Positions 28,102 through 39,059 are shown, counted from the stretch's first letter. The stretch: 64,000 nt of DNA from Balanoglossus misakiensis (GCA_040954595.2 CM082589.2:3348001-3412000), one strand, 5' to 3'. Numbers and translations: made by a program. Notes: generated from the sequence alone by a model not told the origin.

Positions 28102-30307
28102 ATGTCCACACAGGTTAAGTCCGCCGTGACGACCGCAGAGAAAGCTGGTCTGATCGACACTATCCTACCCGGCCTGGTCTCCTCGCCCAAATATATACCG
28201 CACTGGTTTACCTATGACGACACAGGGTCCGAACTTTACCTCCGAATGGCGGTAGAGAACCCGTATTATCATGTTTACGGCGTGGAAAAGGCCTTACTGA
28301 AGAAATATGCAGGTAAGCGCACTGCTCGGCCATCAATGTTCTTTTTTTTCAGAAAGCTGATCTAATATTAAGCATAGATTGCGAAATATCTTTGCCTATT
28401 AATGAAATTATGTATACATACTTATTTTTCTTCTCTATTCCTTTTCAATGGTGGCTATTAAAATTTGCTCTTCACGACCCGTGTATTGCAGACGACATAA
28501 TATCAACATACGACAAAACGACCGTATTTGCTGACCTGGGGGCAGGAAACTGTCACAAGCCGAAGATACTGATAGACGCCATGTTGACCAGATTTGGAAA
28601 GTGTACATTTTACCCCGTGGATGTGGCTAAAGGTCAAGTATTTTCAGTATACGCATTTTTATAAAATCTGTGTGAGATTGCGCACAAGGGTCACATTTGG
28701 GGCCCATCTGAACATGCGTGGGAATATGAAAAAATTCAAACGGTACACACGATTATTGAAATGGGTTGTTAATCGGCCATTTTTTTTTATTTTGTAGACT
28801 TCTTAGAAGAATGTGCCCGCCAGTTGATGAACGAGTTCGCTGGTCTAACCGCACACCCCATTGTCGATGAAAACGTGAGTGCTATGAGACAGTTACAGAA
28901 TGTTACTGGTTCCAAGTTGATAACTCATTTCGGGAATAGTCTCGCCATTATTCCAATGCATGAGATATTTCCTTTCCTTCAGGCTGTGAGCGATTCCATT
29001 CAAGGTACGTGATTCTTCGCGCAACCATAATGCAAACTGTTTACCTACCATGGGGATTGTAAGGGAAAGTGTTTTAACCATTGTTTTCGAACAATCTGTA
29101 CCTAACTGTGACAAATGTGTGTTTTAAAATTTGAACATTACAATTCATTATTGGTGTAAGCGCATGCATTCAGTGTCTCTTCCTACACCATAATCATGAT
29201 AAAAACATTTTCTGCTGTTGTCATTATCGTGAAATTGTGCACATAGCCTAGCAAATACGTACATTTCGTACTCAGATCACACAGTCACCGTGCCTAGTTT
29301 TCAGACATTGTTCATTGTATGCTTTTCCCATAGATATACCATTAATCATTATTGGCTATATCATATCACGGCCTTATACATGTATTTGTTTTATATAGCA
29401 CAGTTTACAATTGTAACACTTTCACTCGGTGCGTGTGGCCAGCCCTAATTTGATTGGCAGCACGGCCGGCCATGCAAGTGGTCATGTGTCCCGTCGAGTA
29501 TGTATACGATGAGATATGTACTTCTATTTATTGTTAAAACTTTCTCCGAAAAATTAGAGACCTGTAAAAATAAAATGCGGCTATCATACTGAAGATTGCT
29601 GTGTTGAATAACCACACTTTCCTCACAACTTGCAGGCCCAAACGACAGATACCTAGTTGGCCTCGACTTGAACCAAAGTGAGAAGGCCGTCGGGCGTGCG
29701 TACACCAACAACACGTGGGTAGACTTCAACTTCAACTCACTGACCCGAATGAACAAGGATTTTGGGGCCAACTTTGACAAGGACAACTTCGAATATGTCT
29801 TCGAGTATGTGGAGGCTGAAGGCGAAATGTGTAACATCAAACGACCTGTGTACGTCACGGGAGGAATGAAAAGCAAATGTGATCAGAGAGTGCGTCTTGG
29901 TAAGTTGTGTGCGAGATTTAAAATGAACAGTCGCTATAGACTATGTAATCTTTGTGCCATGCGCAGTTTTGACGAGTGCCTCCCTTTACAACCTAGTCAC
30001 CCGTGAAAAGGTCATAAAATTGGTCAGGCATGCGACCGCTGTGTTTTCACTGACAGTAATTGCCATACTCGACTCGCCGTTCACCTTTTGCGATTCTCTT
30101 TATTCAGACGCTGTTGACATAGATCTCCAGTTCGATGAAGGCGAGGTCCTGAACCTGTTCGACAGCAAACCCGGTGGTTTTGCCATGAAGTGGAACTGGT
30201 CCCAATTTGTGGACTTGGCTGAGGAGGCTGGCTTGACCGTCGACAGAAAATGGACCAATGAGGGCAGTACCTATGGCCTGGCGTCGATGAAAAGAATCGA
30301 GAAATAA
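28102..30307 (+). CDS. EgtD-like SAM-dependent N-methyltransferase, copy A
   Basis: Exons 28102-28312, 28492-28632, 28798-29004, 29636-29899 and 30108-30307 join in frame to 340 residues, close to the bacterial histidine N-alpha-methyltransferase EgtD (about 320). EgtD trimethylates histidine to hercynine in ergothioneine synthesis. Family features are the YDDTGSELY motif and NPYYHVYGVE (EgtD has a PEYYPTRTE-type string), SAM motif I as ADLGAGN (84-90), YPVDVAKDFL, a THFGN turn with N164 (near EgtD's substrate-binding Asn), and GLDL...GRAY with Y209 (near EgtD's Tyr206). FNSLTRMNKDFGANFD is typical of the C-terminal substrate domain. The E-x-S pair near the end that binds the imidazole in EgtD is replaced by F292-D-S294. 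The fold is confident, but histidine as substrate is doubtful. No FGE-sulfatase (EgtB/OvoA) domain is attached. No signal peptide is visible, so it is probably cytosolic. The start may instead lie at 24787. Confidence 0.88.
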
Positions 30308-31366
30308 AGCACAATCGCTGTACAAGTCATGAACCAGCAGCTGTCGCCTATGAAAATTGCTTGAGATTATAGAGCACATAATTATCACGTTTTATTTCGT
30401 TACATATTGTTTAGCAGTTTTTAGGGGAAGTCTGAATCATTGAACTTGACCAGGTTCCGTTCAAAGCATGATTTCTTTTCCCTTTAGAGCGATTCCTTCA
30501 AGCTGCAAGTGGTACTTTCTGCAGTAAAATCACTGTACAACACGAACTGTCACAAAACCCACACTAAAGAATGACCAAACTTTGTAATTCTAACACAGAT
30601 CTTTGCTCTTGACACCTGTATTCACTGCTTGACTACCGTTGATACTCTTCCTGTAAGGACCAGTATTGAAACATTGACTTCACGAATTCAACATTTACAA
30701 CTTTTGTATTTGCCTAACGACAGCTTGTCTTGTCTGAAGTGACTTGACATTTTTATCCGTGGCCTTTAAGAGTCACGTGATACCATAACATCTGACGAGG
30801 TGGATTCGTTTTTATAAACATTTTCGTTCTGTGAAATGTATTTTTAAACTTTATAAGCTTGTTCACAAAGTACTCTATGCCCTGGCATCCAGGCCTTGTT
30901 AATAAACTTGTCTTTGGTCACACAAGACCTACATCATATGGCTGGTGTGTTTGTGTGCGTGCGGGCGGGCGTGTGTGTGTGTGTGTGTGGCTGTAAGACA
31001 GGGAAGAGATGGAAGATCATGAAGATGGGAATTCACAGGTTGCCATGGAAATCGAACGGACTTGTAGAAGATGCAAAATCAGCTGGAAACTTTAGTGAGG
31101 GATAATCAGAATGATTTTGCCATAGATAAGAATTTGAAATTGAATGTGGATGTGAGTGAACTGGTTAAAGGGGAGAGCCCTCAGCGTACATATTTAGGGA
31201 GGACTGTAATCGATAATCGCTAGCGTCCAGGTGACATGCATAATACACTTTCAAAAAACCAGGTGCACTGGTAGTGCGCAGGTGCACCGTTAGTGCGCAT
31301 GTGAGAGGGCGGCGATTTGAGGAAGACAGGGACACGCACGTCTGCCGAATCACACGGGATTTAGAC
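30308..31366. other. 3' UTR of copy A and spacer to copy B
   Basis: The first 600 bp are the probable 3' UTR, ending near the AATAAA at 30901. A short GT repeat lies at about 30970-30988. No other gene is seen before the start of copy B. Confidence 0.5.
30901..30906 (+). terminator. Polyadenylation signal of EgtD-like copy A
   Basis: AATAAA sits within CTGGCATCCAGGCCTTGTT-AATAAA. The corresponding 3' end of copy B carries TGGCATCCAGGTCTTGTC-AATAAA at 33913, so the 3' UTR end was duplicated with the gene. Confidence 0.75.
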
Positions 31367-33694
31367 ATGGCTTGTATCACGCGTGAATCCGGGAGCAGCG
31401 TGGACGGACAGAACAGTGACATGGTAGGCCTAAAACTGTTTCTTTTTATTAGTATGTATGTCGGGTGCATGTTAGCTGTGGTTGGTTGTGTGCGTGTCCT
31501 TGCGTTTGACTCGGGAATGAAGCAAAGAGCTGAATTTAGGAAAGTGAATCGGTCACTGACCTATGCATGGTGTCTGTACAGGTAAAATCCGCCGTGACGA
31601 CCGCGGAGAAAGCTGGTCTGATCGACACTATCCTACCCGGCCTGGTCTCCTCGCCCAAATATGTACCGCACTGGTTTACCTATGACGACACGGGGTCCGA
31701 ACTTTACCTCCGAATGGCGGTAGAGAACCCGTATTATCATGTATACGGCGTGGAAAAGGCCTTACTGAAGAAATATGCAGGTGAGTTTAGTCTGCCTAAC
31801 CGAAACTACAAAACCACATTTGCTAATATGGTTTCTTGATGCAGGTGGACTGGGGAAAATTTCCACTCCATTTTCTCGTTTTACCGCAGTTTATCAGGGA
31901 AAGTCCGAGTCGACATTTCTCAGTTGCATATGGTCGACCATTCGGAATAACAGGGAAAATTCCATGCACACTCGCCATATCGACGTCGGAGTGTCAGTGT
32001 TACCTCAGTTAGTCCGAGAATGCGTATGAATATCAGTTTAGAAATATGCATGTGTAGTTCCGAAATCCTGCTGCTACGATAGAAATGATATGTACTGTGT
32101 GGTTTATAAAGGCTGCAATTAGAGAAGAAAGTCATCCGCGCATCTTTCTATAATCCTCCGGGTATTTATATCGGACATTTGCATACATTCCTTTTAATTG
32201 CAGATGACATGATTTCAAAATACGATAAGGCGCCCCTACTTGCTGACCTAGGGGCGGGCAACTGTCACAAGCCGAAGATACTAATAGACGCCATGTTGAC
32301 CAGATTTGGAAAGTGTACATTTTACCCCGTGGATGTGGCTAAAGGTCGAGTATGGCTATAACACTGTCAAAAATGCATGATTTTGATTTATTCCAAAAAG
32401 TTGGACATCTCTTTAATACGAAAGAGGGGGTGGATGGAGGGAGACAGACAGATAAACATACGGAGAATAAGACGCACACAGAGAGAAACAGAGACAATCG
32501 GACGCGTAGGTTCCTGGATGATATATCCGCGAATTTCTTTCATTTTGTAGACTTCTTGGAAGAATGTGCTGACCAGTTGATGAAAGACTTCTCGGGCCTA
32601 TCAGTACACGCCATCGTCGATGAAAACGTGAATGCATTGAGCCGGCTGCAGAGAGTGTCCTGTTCCAAGTTGATAACTCATTTCGGAAACAGTCTCGCCA
32701 TTATTCCGATGCATGAGATATTTCCTTTCCTTCAGGCTGTGTTTGAGTCCATTCCAGGTAAAGTAGATTTTTTAGCATATTAAAGACAACAGGTTCTTCG
32801 TGTGATTGTGGTTGGCACTGAATACTCAACATTTGCATAACAGTCTGACCGATTGGCCAATAAGCATACAAGTTAAGATCTCATTAACATATTATTGTAC
32901 ACACGATGAGATATGTTCTATTTTTTGTTAAAACGACCTCCGAAAAAGCAACTCGTAGAACGCGGATGTCGTACAAAAGATTGATGTGTTGAATAAGCCC
33001 AACTTCCTCACCACTTGCAGGTCCAGACGACAGGTATCTCGTTGGTCTCGACTTGAACCAAAGCAAGCAGGCCGTTGGGCGTGCGTACACTAACAGCACG
33101 TGGGTGGAGTTCAACTTCAATTCACTGACCCGGCTGAACAAGGATTTTGGGGCCAACTTCGTGAAGGACAACTTTGAGTACGTCTTCGAGTATGTCGAGG
33201 CTGAAGGCGAAATGTGTAACATCAAACGACCTGTGTACGTCACGGGAGGAATGAAAAGCAAATGTGACCAGACAGTGCGTCTTGGTAAGTGGGAACTATA
33301 CATCAACTGCTCTTATCTTTCTAGATTCAAGGATAGTTACCCCCTGCACATTTAGCGGCCAGATGCATGTCATCCTAACCCTATCCTTAACCATATCTGG
33401 TGGCAAATTTCCACGGGGGTGTCCATCCTAACATCATCCATATGCAATGTTCTTCGTCTAGGTGCAGTTGATGTCAATCTCCACTTCGACGAAGGCGAGA
33501 TTCTGAACCTGTTCGACAGCAAACCCGGTGGTTTTGCCATGAAGTGGAACTGGTCCCAATTTGTGGACTTGGCTGAGGAGGCTGGCTTGGCCGTCGACAG
33601 GAAGTGGACCAATGAGGGCAGTACCTACGGCCTGGCGTCGATGAAAAGAATTTCCAAACAAGATATAAACGTCGAACACACAAAGGAAGAGTAG
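31367..33694 (+). CDS. EgtD-like SAM-dependent N-methyltransferase, copy B
   Basis: Tandem paralogue of the preceding gene with identical exon lengths in the core. Exons: 31367-31423 (tentative first exon encoding 19 residues, MACITRESGSSVDGQNSDM, ending at ATG|GTAGGC), then 31582-31780, 32204-32344, 32551-32757, 33021-33284 and 33462-33694. This gives 366 residues. A start at ATG 31567 (MVSVQ, reading through the acceptor) would give 352. It keeps the same motifs as copy A: YDDTGSELY, ADLGAGN, HFGN, GRAY, and the FDSKPGG string where EgtD has E-x-S. The first core exon is about 97 percent identical to copy A in DNA (6 differences in 199), whereas exon 32551-32757 differs at 17 of 69 residues. 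The C-terminus is extended by about 11 residues (KQDINVEHTKEE). Substrate unknown. Confidence 0.85.
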
Positions 33695-33912
33695 CGGTTC
33701 CATGCATCTTCAAGTCGGGAACCGAAATTCCTCAATTTGTGCAGGTACATTTGATTCCTATGGAAAATCTTTAAGCTGAACGGTTGAAAATCTTTATTTA
33801 AAAACGCTTCCTTCAAATTGAAATATTGCAAACGGAAAGGTCTCTTAATAGAATCTGCGTTATAAATAATGTTATTAGCAAATTGGGTTTGATCTGGCAT
33901 CCAGGTCTTGTC

Positions 33913-33918
33913 AATAAA
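33913..33918 (+). terminator. Polyadenylation signal of EgtD-like copy B
   Basis: AATAAA about 220 bp after the stop, in the same sequence context as the signal of copy A. It faces the minus-strand signal at 34121-34126, so the two transcription units end about 200 bp apart. Confidence 0.75.
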
Positions 33919-34120
33919 GTGTTTGTGTTTATACTTATACGCTGTTTAAGGTGTAAGTCTATCAGGTTTGGGCCTCTATTGTTGACTATTAATTACCTTA
34001 CCTGGTTCCTTTACTAGTTCTACCACTACACTCACGCACAGCGCCAGCTAGCGTTAGAAACGTGTTGCCGCAAAGAGGACGATAAACGAAAGAAAATCAA
34101 TTCATGCTAGTTTATAATTT

Positions 34121-34126
34121 TTTATT
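34121..34126 (-). terminator. Polyadenylation signal of glycosyltransferase A
   Basis: TTTATT on the plus strand, which is AATAAA on the minus strand, about 290 bp beyond the stop codon at 34413. It is embedded in AT-rich sequence. Confidence 0.5.
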
Positions 34127-34412
34127 TATTTTACACATTTTTTTTATAAATACAATTCTTTTATATCCAACATAATTACAATTCTGTTATGTCCATAAAG
34201 GATATGTCGTATATTTTGAGTATAGTACACGTCGAATCGACAGTGTCAATAAATAATAGAACATTTATATATACAATATTGAAATTATCATGTATAGCAA
34301 TTTACAGATTAACGTGAGCATGAGGTAAATTTGGGTCTACATTGATGAAGTGTGTATAAGATATAAACTTGGCATTCGTGTTTAAAAATCCTGAAGAAGA
34401 TCCGGGGTTTCC

Positions 34413-36041
34413 CTAAGTGTAATAGTGAGGACCTTTCTGTCGCATTCCCGACATGCATTTCAGGTTGTTTTTGTAAATAGAATACAGGGCCCTTCCACCA
34501 AATCCCTTACTGTTCCCAACGCCATCTTTTTGAAACCGAAACTGGTCGTATTCAGGTGTCCTGAGCGGCAAGTGTCTGACGCGAACATCCTTGCAGCAGA
34601 CGATACGGAGCTTGCCGAGCGCGTCCATCATGAACTCGTAATGGCCGACCCTTTCTAACATGGGGTCGAAGCCTATACTTCTGACCGACAGCGTTCTGCC
34701 CATGAACGCGTTGGGGATCTCGTCGGCGATTTCACACTCCGGGTATTCTTCCAGATAGCCGTGCTTCGAGTTATAAACGCGGTTAACGCAGTGCCCCTCT
34801 TTACTGAACCCTCGTTGGTAGACAGAAGTCGTGAACAGAGATTTCATCATGACGCCATCTTCTTTTTCCACGCGCGTGCTGGCTACGTCGATCTTCAAAT
34901 TCGGGTCTTCTAAAATTTCCACCAATTTCTCCAGCTTTGTCGTCTTCGTGAACACCATATCGTCGTCCAGGATAAAGAAATAGGGAGTTCTAACTTGGCT
35001 GAGGGCCAAATTTCTTCCAGCGAACCAACCTTCCGCAAACGGCATGATGAACTGTTTAACGTTGCTGTCTGTTATTTTCTCGATCTCCTTGCTGTCGTCT
35101 GCTACAACAATCGTCATGTTTGGATAGAACTCATGGACGCTATTGATCAATGCTCGAAGAGCGCCGTACCGCATGAACGTTTTGGTAATCACGGTGACTT
35201 TCTTGTTAATATTGTCCTCCTCTCTGACGTCAAAGAGTCGCGGGAACGGCTTCCGACGGATGTGCACGTGCACGTGGACGGCGAACCCTCGGTAGCGAAC
35301 TTCAACGATATCTCTGGCGTCAATGTCGTACAGATCGCTCTTGTAAATCACGTATTTCAGCAGAGCGTTCGTGTCCGACACGTTCATCCCAGTGAATATC
35401 TTCAACTGTCCCGAGTCCTGCCCAGTTATTCCGACTCTCTGTGCAAACTTTGAACTCTCGGGCAGTTCGACTTTGAGCACACCCAGGTTTTTCAGAGAGA
35501 CGAACTCAAGAACAAATTCCTGATTCCCTTGGATCGTCGGAATGTCGACAATCGTCAGGCCGGCGAGAGGTATCGATTCCAACGGTTCAACGGTGAGCCC
35601 GCTACCGAAGTAAGCCATCGGCGACATCGCTTGGCATGCCACAAGCGGTTCTCGCGCATCCTCGTTCTCCTTCTCAAGTCTCTCCAATTCTCGTTTGCGG
35701 CGATATTTCACGTTCGTTTTCAAGGGGCCATAGAAACCACCATCGCACTCGCAATCTTCGCTCTCTTCCCGCTCTTTCATTTCGAGCTGCAGCCGCTGCA
35801 AGTCCCACAGCGAGAGCCCGCTCTCCTCCCAGGCCTGACTGAGGAATTTGGCGAACGACTGGTGGCAGTCGCTTCGGCTCGCCGGGGAGCTGGCGACGGG
35901 TCCGACGCTCCGGCTTTCTAGGGAGCGACTGCATCTTTCGTTGGCGGTGATTTGGCGGTAGTGCGATATGAGGCCCCAGATTGCCATGAAAGAGGCCAAG
36001 AAGAGCAAAGTGTTCAAACGCAGAGTAAAGACTTTCATCAT
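34413..36041 (-). CDS. Beta-1,4-N-acetylgalactosaminyltransferase-like (GT12), copy A
   Basis: A single exon codes for all 542 residues, similar to B4GALNT1 (about 533). This family transfers GalNAc from UDP-GalNAc to glycolipid or glycoprotein acceptors in the Golgi. The type II topology fits: a short cytosolic end, a hydrophobic anchor at about 6-27, a stem with charged Lys/Arg/Glu-rich stretch, and a lumenal domain. The GT-A catalytic core runs from about 281 (KVTVITKTFMRYGALRALI) through PNMTIVVADDS, EGWFAGRNLALSQV and the metal-binding DDD at 359-361 (FFILDDDMVF) to DPMLERVGHYEFMMDALGKL and CCKDVRVRH. The two in-frame ATGs at the start are equivalent choices. A probable 5' UTR intron ends at 36056, just upstream, after a strong pyrimidine tract. 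Whether it makes a ganglioside-type linkage cannot be judged from sequence. Confidence 0.88.
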   Translation of the reverse strand: MMKVFTLRLNTLLFLASFMAIWGLISHYRQITANERCSRSLESRSVGPVASSPASRSDCHQSFAKFLSQAWEESGLSLWDLQRLQLEMKEREESEDCECDGGFYGPLKTNVKYRRKRELERLEKENEDAREPLVACQAMSPMAYFGSGLTVEPLESIPLAGLTIVDIPTIQGNQEFVLEFVSLKNLGVLKVELPESSKFAQRVGITGQDSGQLKIFTGMNVSDTNALLKYVIYKSDLYDIDARDIVEVRYRGFAVHVHVHIRRKPFPRLFDVREEDNINKKVTVITKTFMRYGALRALINSVHEFYPNMTIVVADDSKEIEKITDSNVKQFIMPFAEGWFAGRNLALSQVRTPYFFILDDDMVFTKTTKLEKLVEILEDPNLKIDVASTRVEKEDGVMMKSLFTTSVYQRGFSKEGHCVNRVYNSKHGYLEEYPECEIADEIPNAFMGRTLSVRSIGFDPMLERVGHYEFMMDALGKLRIVCCKDVRVRHLPLRTPEYDQFRFQKDGVGNSKGFGGRALYSIYKNNLKCMSGMRQKGPHYYT

Positions 36042-36055
36042 CGGTACAAAGTTAC

Positions 36056-36809
36056 CTATACAAAGAAAGAAAGAAAGATGACACTAAAACTGTCAATATC
36101 TATATATAAGCCGGGGAGGCCACAAAACGCGGTGGTATTGGGGCACGTACATGTACGTATTCAATACCATACACAGATTTATGCAAATTTGTGCGGTGAC
36201 GTCAAATCGGCTCAGGGCAGACGACAGCTTGCGTGAACGCGCGGGAAACGTTGACACTTGCTGATGAAATGTCAAACACTGGATTAGTGTGACAAAAAGA
36301 GGATGTCGGGAGAAAACACAAATTTGCTGACAGAGAGAATTGCACGAATCTATGGAGTGGAGTGTTTACATTGTGGACTCGTAAATACCCCTTTAAATGC
36401 AAAAAAATATATATTAAAAATAGAGAACTTTTGAAATTAGCGTCATACAGACAGGCCTAAATACACCTGCGACAACCCTCTTTAGTGTAACTGGGAGAGT
36501 GTTCACAAACGAAAGTAAACTGACATGCCTCAATGACAATTCAAGAGCCGTTGTTTGCGTTTGTGATTGACATGTCGAGCGCCATGTCAGGAGGAGTGAC
36601 AGCCTGTGGTGAAAATGGATGTCTATCGCGGATGTCGTTCGCTCACCGAAAATCGCAGTCTGAATTTTTTATATTTCTCGCAAAAGTCGGCGTTCGTCGC
36701 CGGGAGAAAGAGTTGGGACGGTAGTTCAGGTTTCAAACGACAGGGAAAGCTCGAGTTGTCACGACCGCCTTGTCGAGATATCTTGTGGTAAAGATGAGTG
36801 GGACTTACC
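36056..36809 (-). promoter_or_regulatory. Probable 5' UTR intron of glycosyltransferase A
   Basis: On the minus strand a consensus donor, CTGAG|GTAAGT, follows 36809. An acceptor preceded by a run of CTTT repeats ends TATAG at 36056, 14 bases before the ATG pair. This implies a non-coding first exon ending at 36809, with its promoter farther upstream toward about 37000. The open frame at 36623-37054 on this strand crosses the donor and is not needed as coding sequence. Confidence 0.45.
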
Positions 36810-37472
36810 TCAGTATCGGCTACGTTCGGCAGGGAAACCAGAGCGGAAACGAGACCCCGATGCCACAGTTGGTACCAAACCTGCCTCCGTGTCACGTGAC
36901 CCCCGCCTGCGTGCTGCATCACTCGCTCAGCGGATGACCAGGCTATACAAGGGCACACGGTGTAACAGGTGTTGAAGGGATTATCACAAGCCTGACAACC
37001 ATTAAATGTTGTGACAGAAATATGAGTGCTTTCGGAAACGGAAATAGTAAACAATAGCGTTGAAAATGACAGAACTCACCAAAGGTTCACTGTCCTAGTT
37101 CAGCTTGGAATTTCATCAGAGCAGAGTCATGAATTATCAATGTTTTCCATATGATGGGTAGACATTTAACAAACTCGGCAAATTATGTGATGTTACTAAA
37201 TCAGAAAATGCTTATTTTAGCTTCCATTGTAAATATAGCCATCTTTTATTTCACTTCTGTCACCAATATGCAACTGTAGTAAATTTATAAGAGACAGACA
37301 GACATACAGACATGGGGAATGAATGCCAATTTGTTTATTGGGTGAAGTTAAGACTTTAAACTTTACAGATTTGTCACAAAATAAGGCAGTAAATATGTAG
37401 AGTAAGATATAAATATAAATCATTTTTGTCGCCACAAATGGATGTGCATCCAACTGCAACAAGTTGTCCATC
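36810..37472. other. Intergenic region between the two glycosyltransferase genes
   Basis: No coding sequence is supported. It should contain the promoter of copy A near 36810-37050 and the 3' UTR of copy B. Minus-strand AATAAA signals (TTTATT) lie at 37245-37250 and 37334-37339. Confidence 0.45.
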
Positions 37473-39059
37473 TTAAAATACAGTTTTAAGGCCACCAATG
37501 CACTTTATATTGTTTTTAAAGAGCGAGTAAAAGATGCGTTGCTCGTAGCCAACTTTATCCCCGATTCCGTCTGTGTAGCGATGTTTCACATACTCCCTGG
37601 AACGGGCTCGTTCGTGGTATACTGTGACATCATCACAGACCGCAATTCGGAGCTTCCCCAGGGCGTCGAAGTAAAACTCTATGTGCCCGATCCTGTCGAT
37701 CATCGGGTCGAAACCGACCTTTCGGACGGACTCGGTTTTCGCCAGAAAGATGTTCCCGATCTCGTCGGCGTAGTAGCAGTTCGGGAGATTCAAAACGTTG
37801 TGGTAGTGTCGCGGGTGCCGCCGGTAGAGACAGTGCCCGCTGTCGCTGTGGTTACGCAAGTAAATGGCGGGGTTGAAGTGACCGTCATCAAGGTTACCGT
37901 TCTCTTCCGTTCTGGCCCCAAGGATGTCCAGCGTGGGGTGGCGCTCCATCCGGTCAAGCAGGGTTTCCAAACGCGTGTTTTCCGTAAACACCATGTCATC
38001 GTCGACGTAAAAGAAATACTTTGTCGCTACCTGACTGAGTCCCAAATTCCTCCCGGCAAACCAACCCTCCTTGAAAGGCATGACGTAATGTTTGACGTTT
38101 CGCCCCATGATTGGCTGCGTTTTGTCACTGTCGTCGACCACTATGATCGTCATATTTGGGTAGTACCTATTGACGCTTGCAACTAACTTGTTCACCGACT
38201 CGTATCTCAGAAAAGTTTTCGTCACCAAGGTAACCTTCCTGTGTAAATCGTCTGCATCGTCTTCAAAGTCATATAATTTGGGGAAGGGTTGTCTGAAAAT
38301 ACGCAAATTCATAGACACGGTGAAATGAAGGAAGGATACCTCAATAACGTCCAGGGCGTCATGTTGTACCTTTTTGCTTTGATATGATACGTTTCGTAGC
38401 AACATGTTCATTGTCTCAACGGGAAGGGATGAGTTTATGACCAATAGCTTCGTGTTCTGTCCAGTAACTTCGACCTCATCGCTGTATGTTTCATCCAACC
38501 CAACGCTCAGTGACCCGAGATACTTCGTCGAGCGAAAACTTACAGTGTACCAGGAGCTTGACTCCAAAAACGATGACGCCAACGGGTGCAGGGACAAACC
38601 GATGATCGTCACCGACTTCAGCGGCTCGACGGTGATTCCGTACCCGATGAAACTTATCGGCGACACGGCTGGGCACTGGACGAGTGGTTCGGAGGTCCTC
38701 GTGCCTTCTCCCTGCGCTAGGAGAACCTCCGCCCTCCTTTGAAGGGTGGCTTTGCCAAGGGGGCCGTACGACGCCGATCTGTGACAGGTGCAGCGGTCAC
38801 GTGACTGAAACTCCGTCGGTAGAAAGTCGCCATCTTTGCTCATTTTCATCTGGAGATCTGCCAACCACTCGGCGAAGACCTCGCGGCACCCGTCGTAGGG
38901 ATCGCCCTCCTCCTCAGATGACGCCTCCCTCTTGGGGTTCGTCTTGTCACATCCGGGTACGCTCACATCACCATCGAAAAAATATTTGGAGAAACACACG
39001 CCCAGAAATATTAGCACCGTGTACCTCAGGACGGATTTTAAAATCCATGTCAGTCTCAT
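37473..39059 (-). CDS. Beta-1,4-N-acetylgalactosaminyltransferase-like (GT12), copy B
   Basis: Single coding exon of 528 residues, colinear with copy A but strongly diverged. There is an N-terminal membrane anchor at about 8-26 (type II Golgi topology). Shared landmarks include CHRSASYGPLGK in the stem, VQCPAVSPISFIGYGITVEPL, KVTLVTKTFLRYESVNKLVAS, PNMTIIVVDDS, EGWFAGRNLGLSQV and the DDD motif at 353-355 (FYVDDDMVF). DPMIDRIGHIEFYFDALGKL and CDDVTVYH close the core. The spacing between catalytic motifs is as in copy A, so both should be active transferases using UDP-GalNAc, but divergence in the stem and acceptor side suggests different acceptors. The ATG context is AACAATGAG. A consensus donor on the minus strand at 39660 (GCG|GTAAGT) hints at a 5' UTR exon. 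Confidence 0.87.
   Translation of the reverse strand: MRLTWILKSVLRYTVLIFLGVCFSKYFFDGDVSVPGCDKTNPKREASSEEEGDPYDGCREVFAEWLADLQMKMSKDGDFLPTEFQSRDRCTCHRSASYGPLGKATLQRRAEVLLAQGEGTRTSEPLVQCPAVSPISFIGYGITVEPLKSVTIIGLSLHPLASSFLESSSWYTVSFRSTKYLGSLSVGLDETYSDEVEVTGQNTKLLVINSSLPVETMNMLLRNVSYQSKKVQHDALDVIEVSFLHFTVSMNLRIFRQPFPKLYDFEDDADDLHRKVTLVTKTFLRYESVNKLVASVNRYYPNMTIIVVDDSDKTQPIMGRNVKHYVMPFKEGWFAGRNLGLSQVATKYFFYVDDDMVFTENTRLETLLDRMERHPTLDILGARTEENGNLDDGHFNPAIYLRNHSDSGHCLYRRHPRHYHNVLNLPNCYYADEIGNIFLAKTESVRKVGFDPMIDRIGHIEFYFDALGKLRIAVCDDVTVYHERARSREYVKHRYTDGIGDKVGYEQRIFYSLFKNNIKCIGGLKTVF

Larger units (their letters stand above)
33695..34412. other. Convergent 3' UTR region between copy B and glycosyltransferase A
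   Basis: No coding sequence is seen. It holds the AATAAA of copy B (+) at 33913 and the minus-strand AATAAA (TTTATT) at 34121-34126 for the glycosyltransferase. Confidence 0.6.

Noticed and set aside
35529-35934. Open frames of 86 to 130 codons opposite glycosyltransferase A, and a similar 240-codon frame (37464-38186) opposite copy B
   Set aside because: They lie wholly within conserved GT12 coding sequence on the other strand and show no domain features.
36623-37054. 143-codon minus-strand open frame upstream of glycosyltransferase A
   Set aside because: It runs across a consensus donor at 36809 and is better explained as 5' UTR. It contains no recognisable domain.
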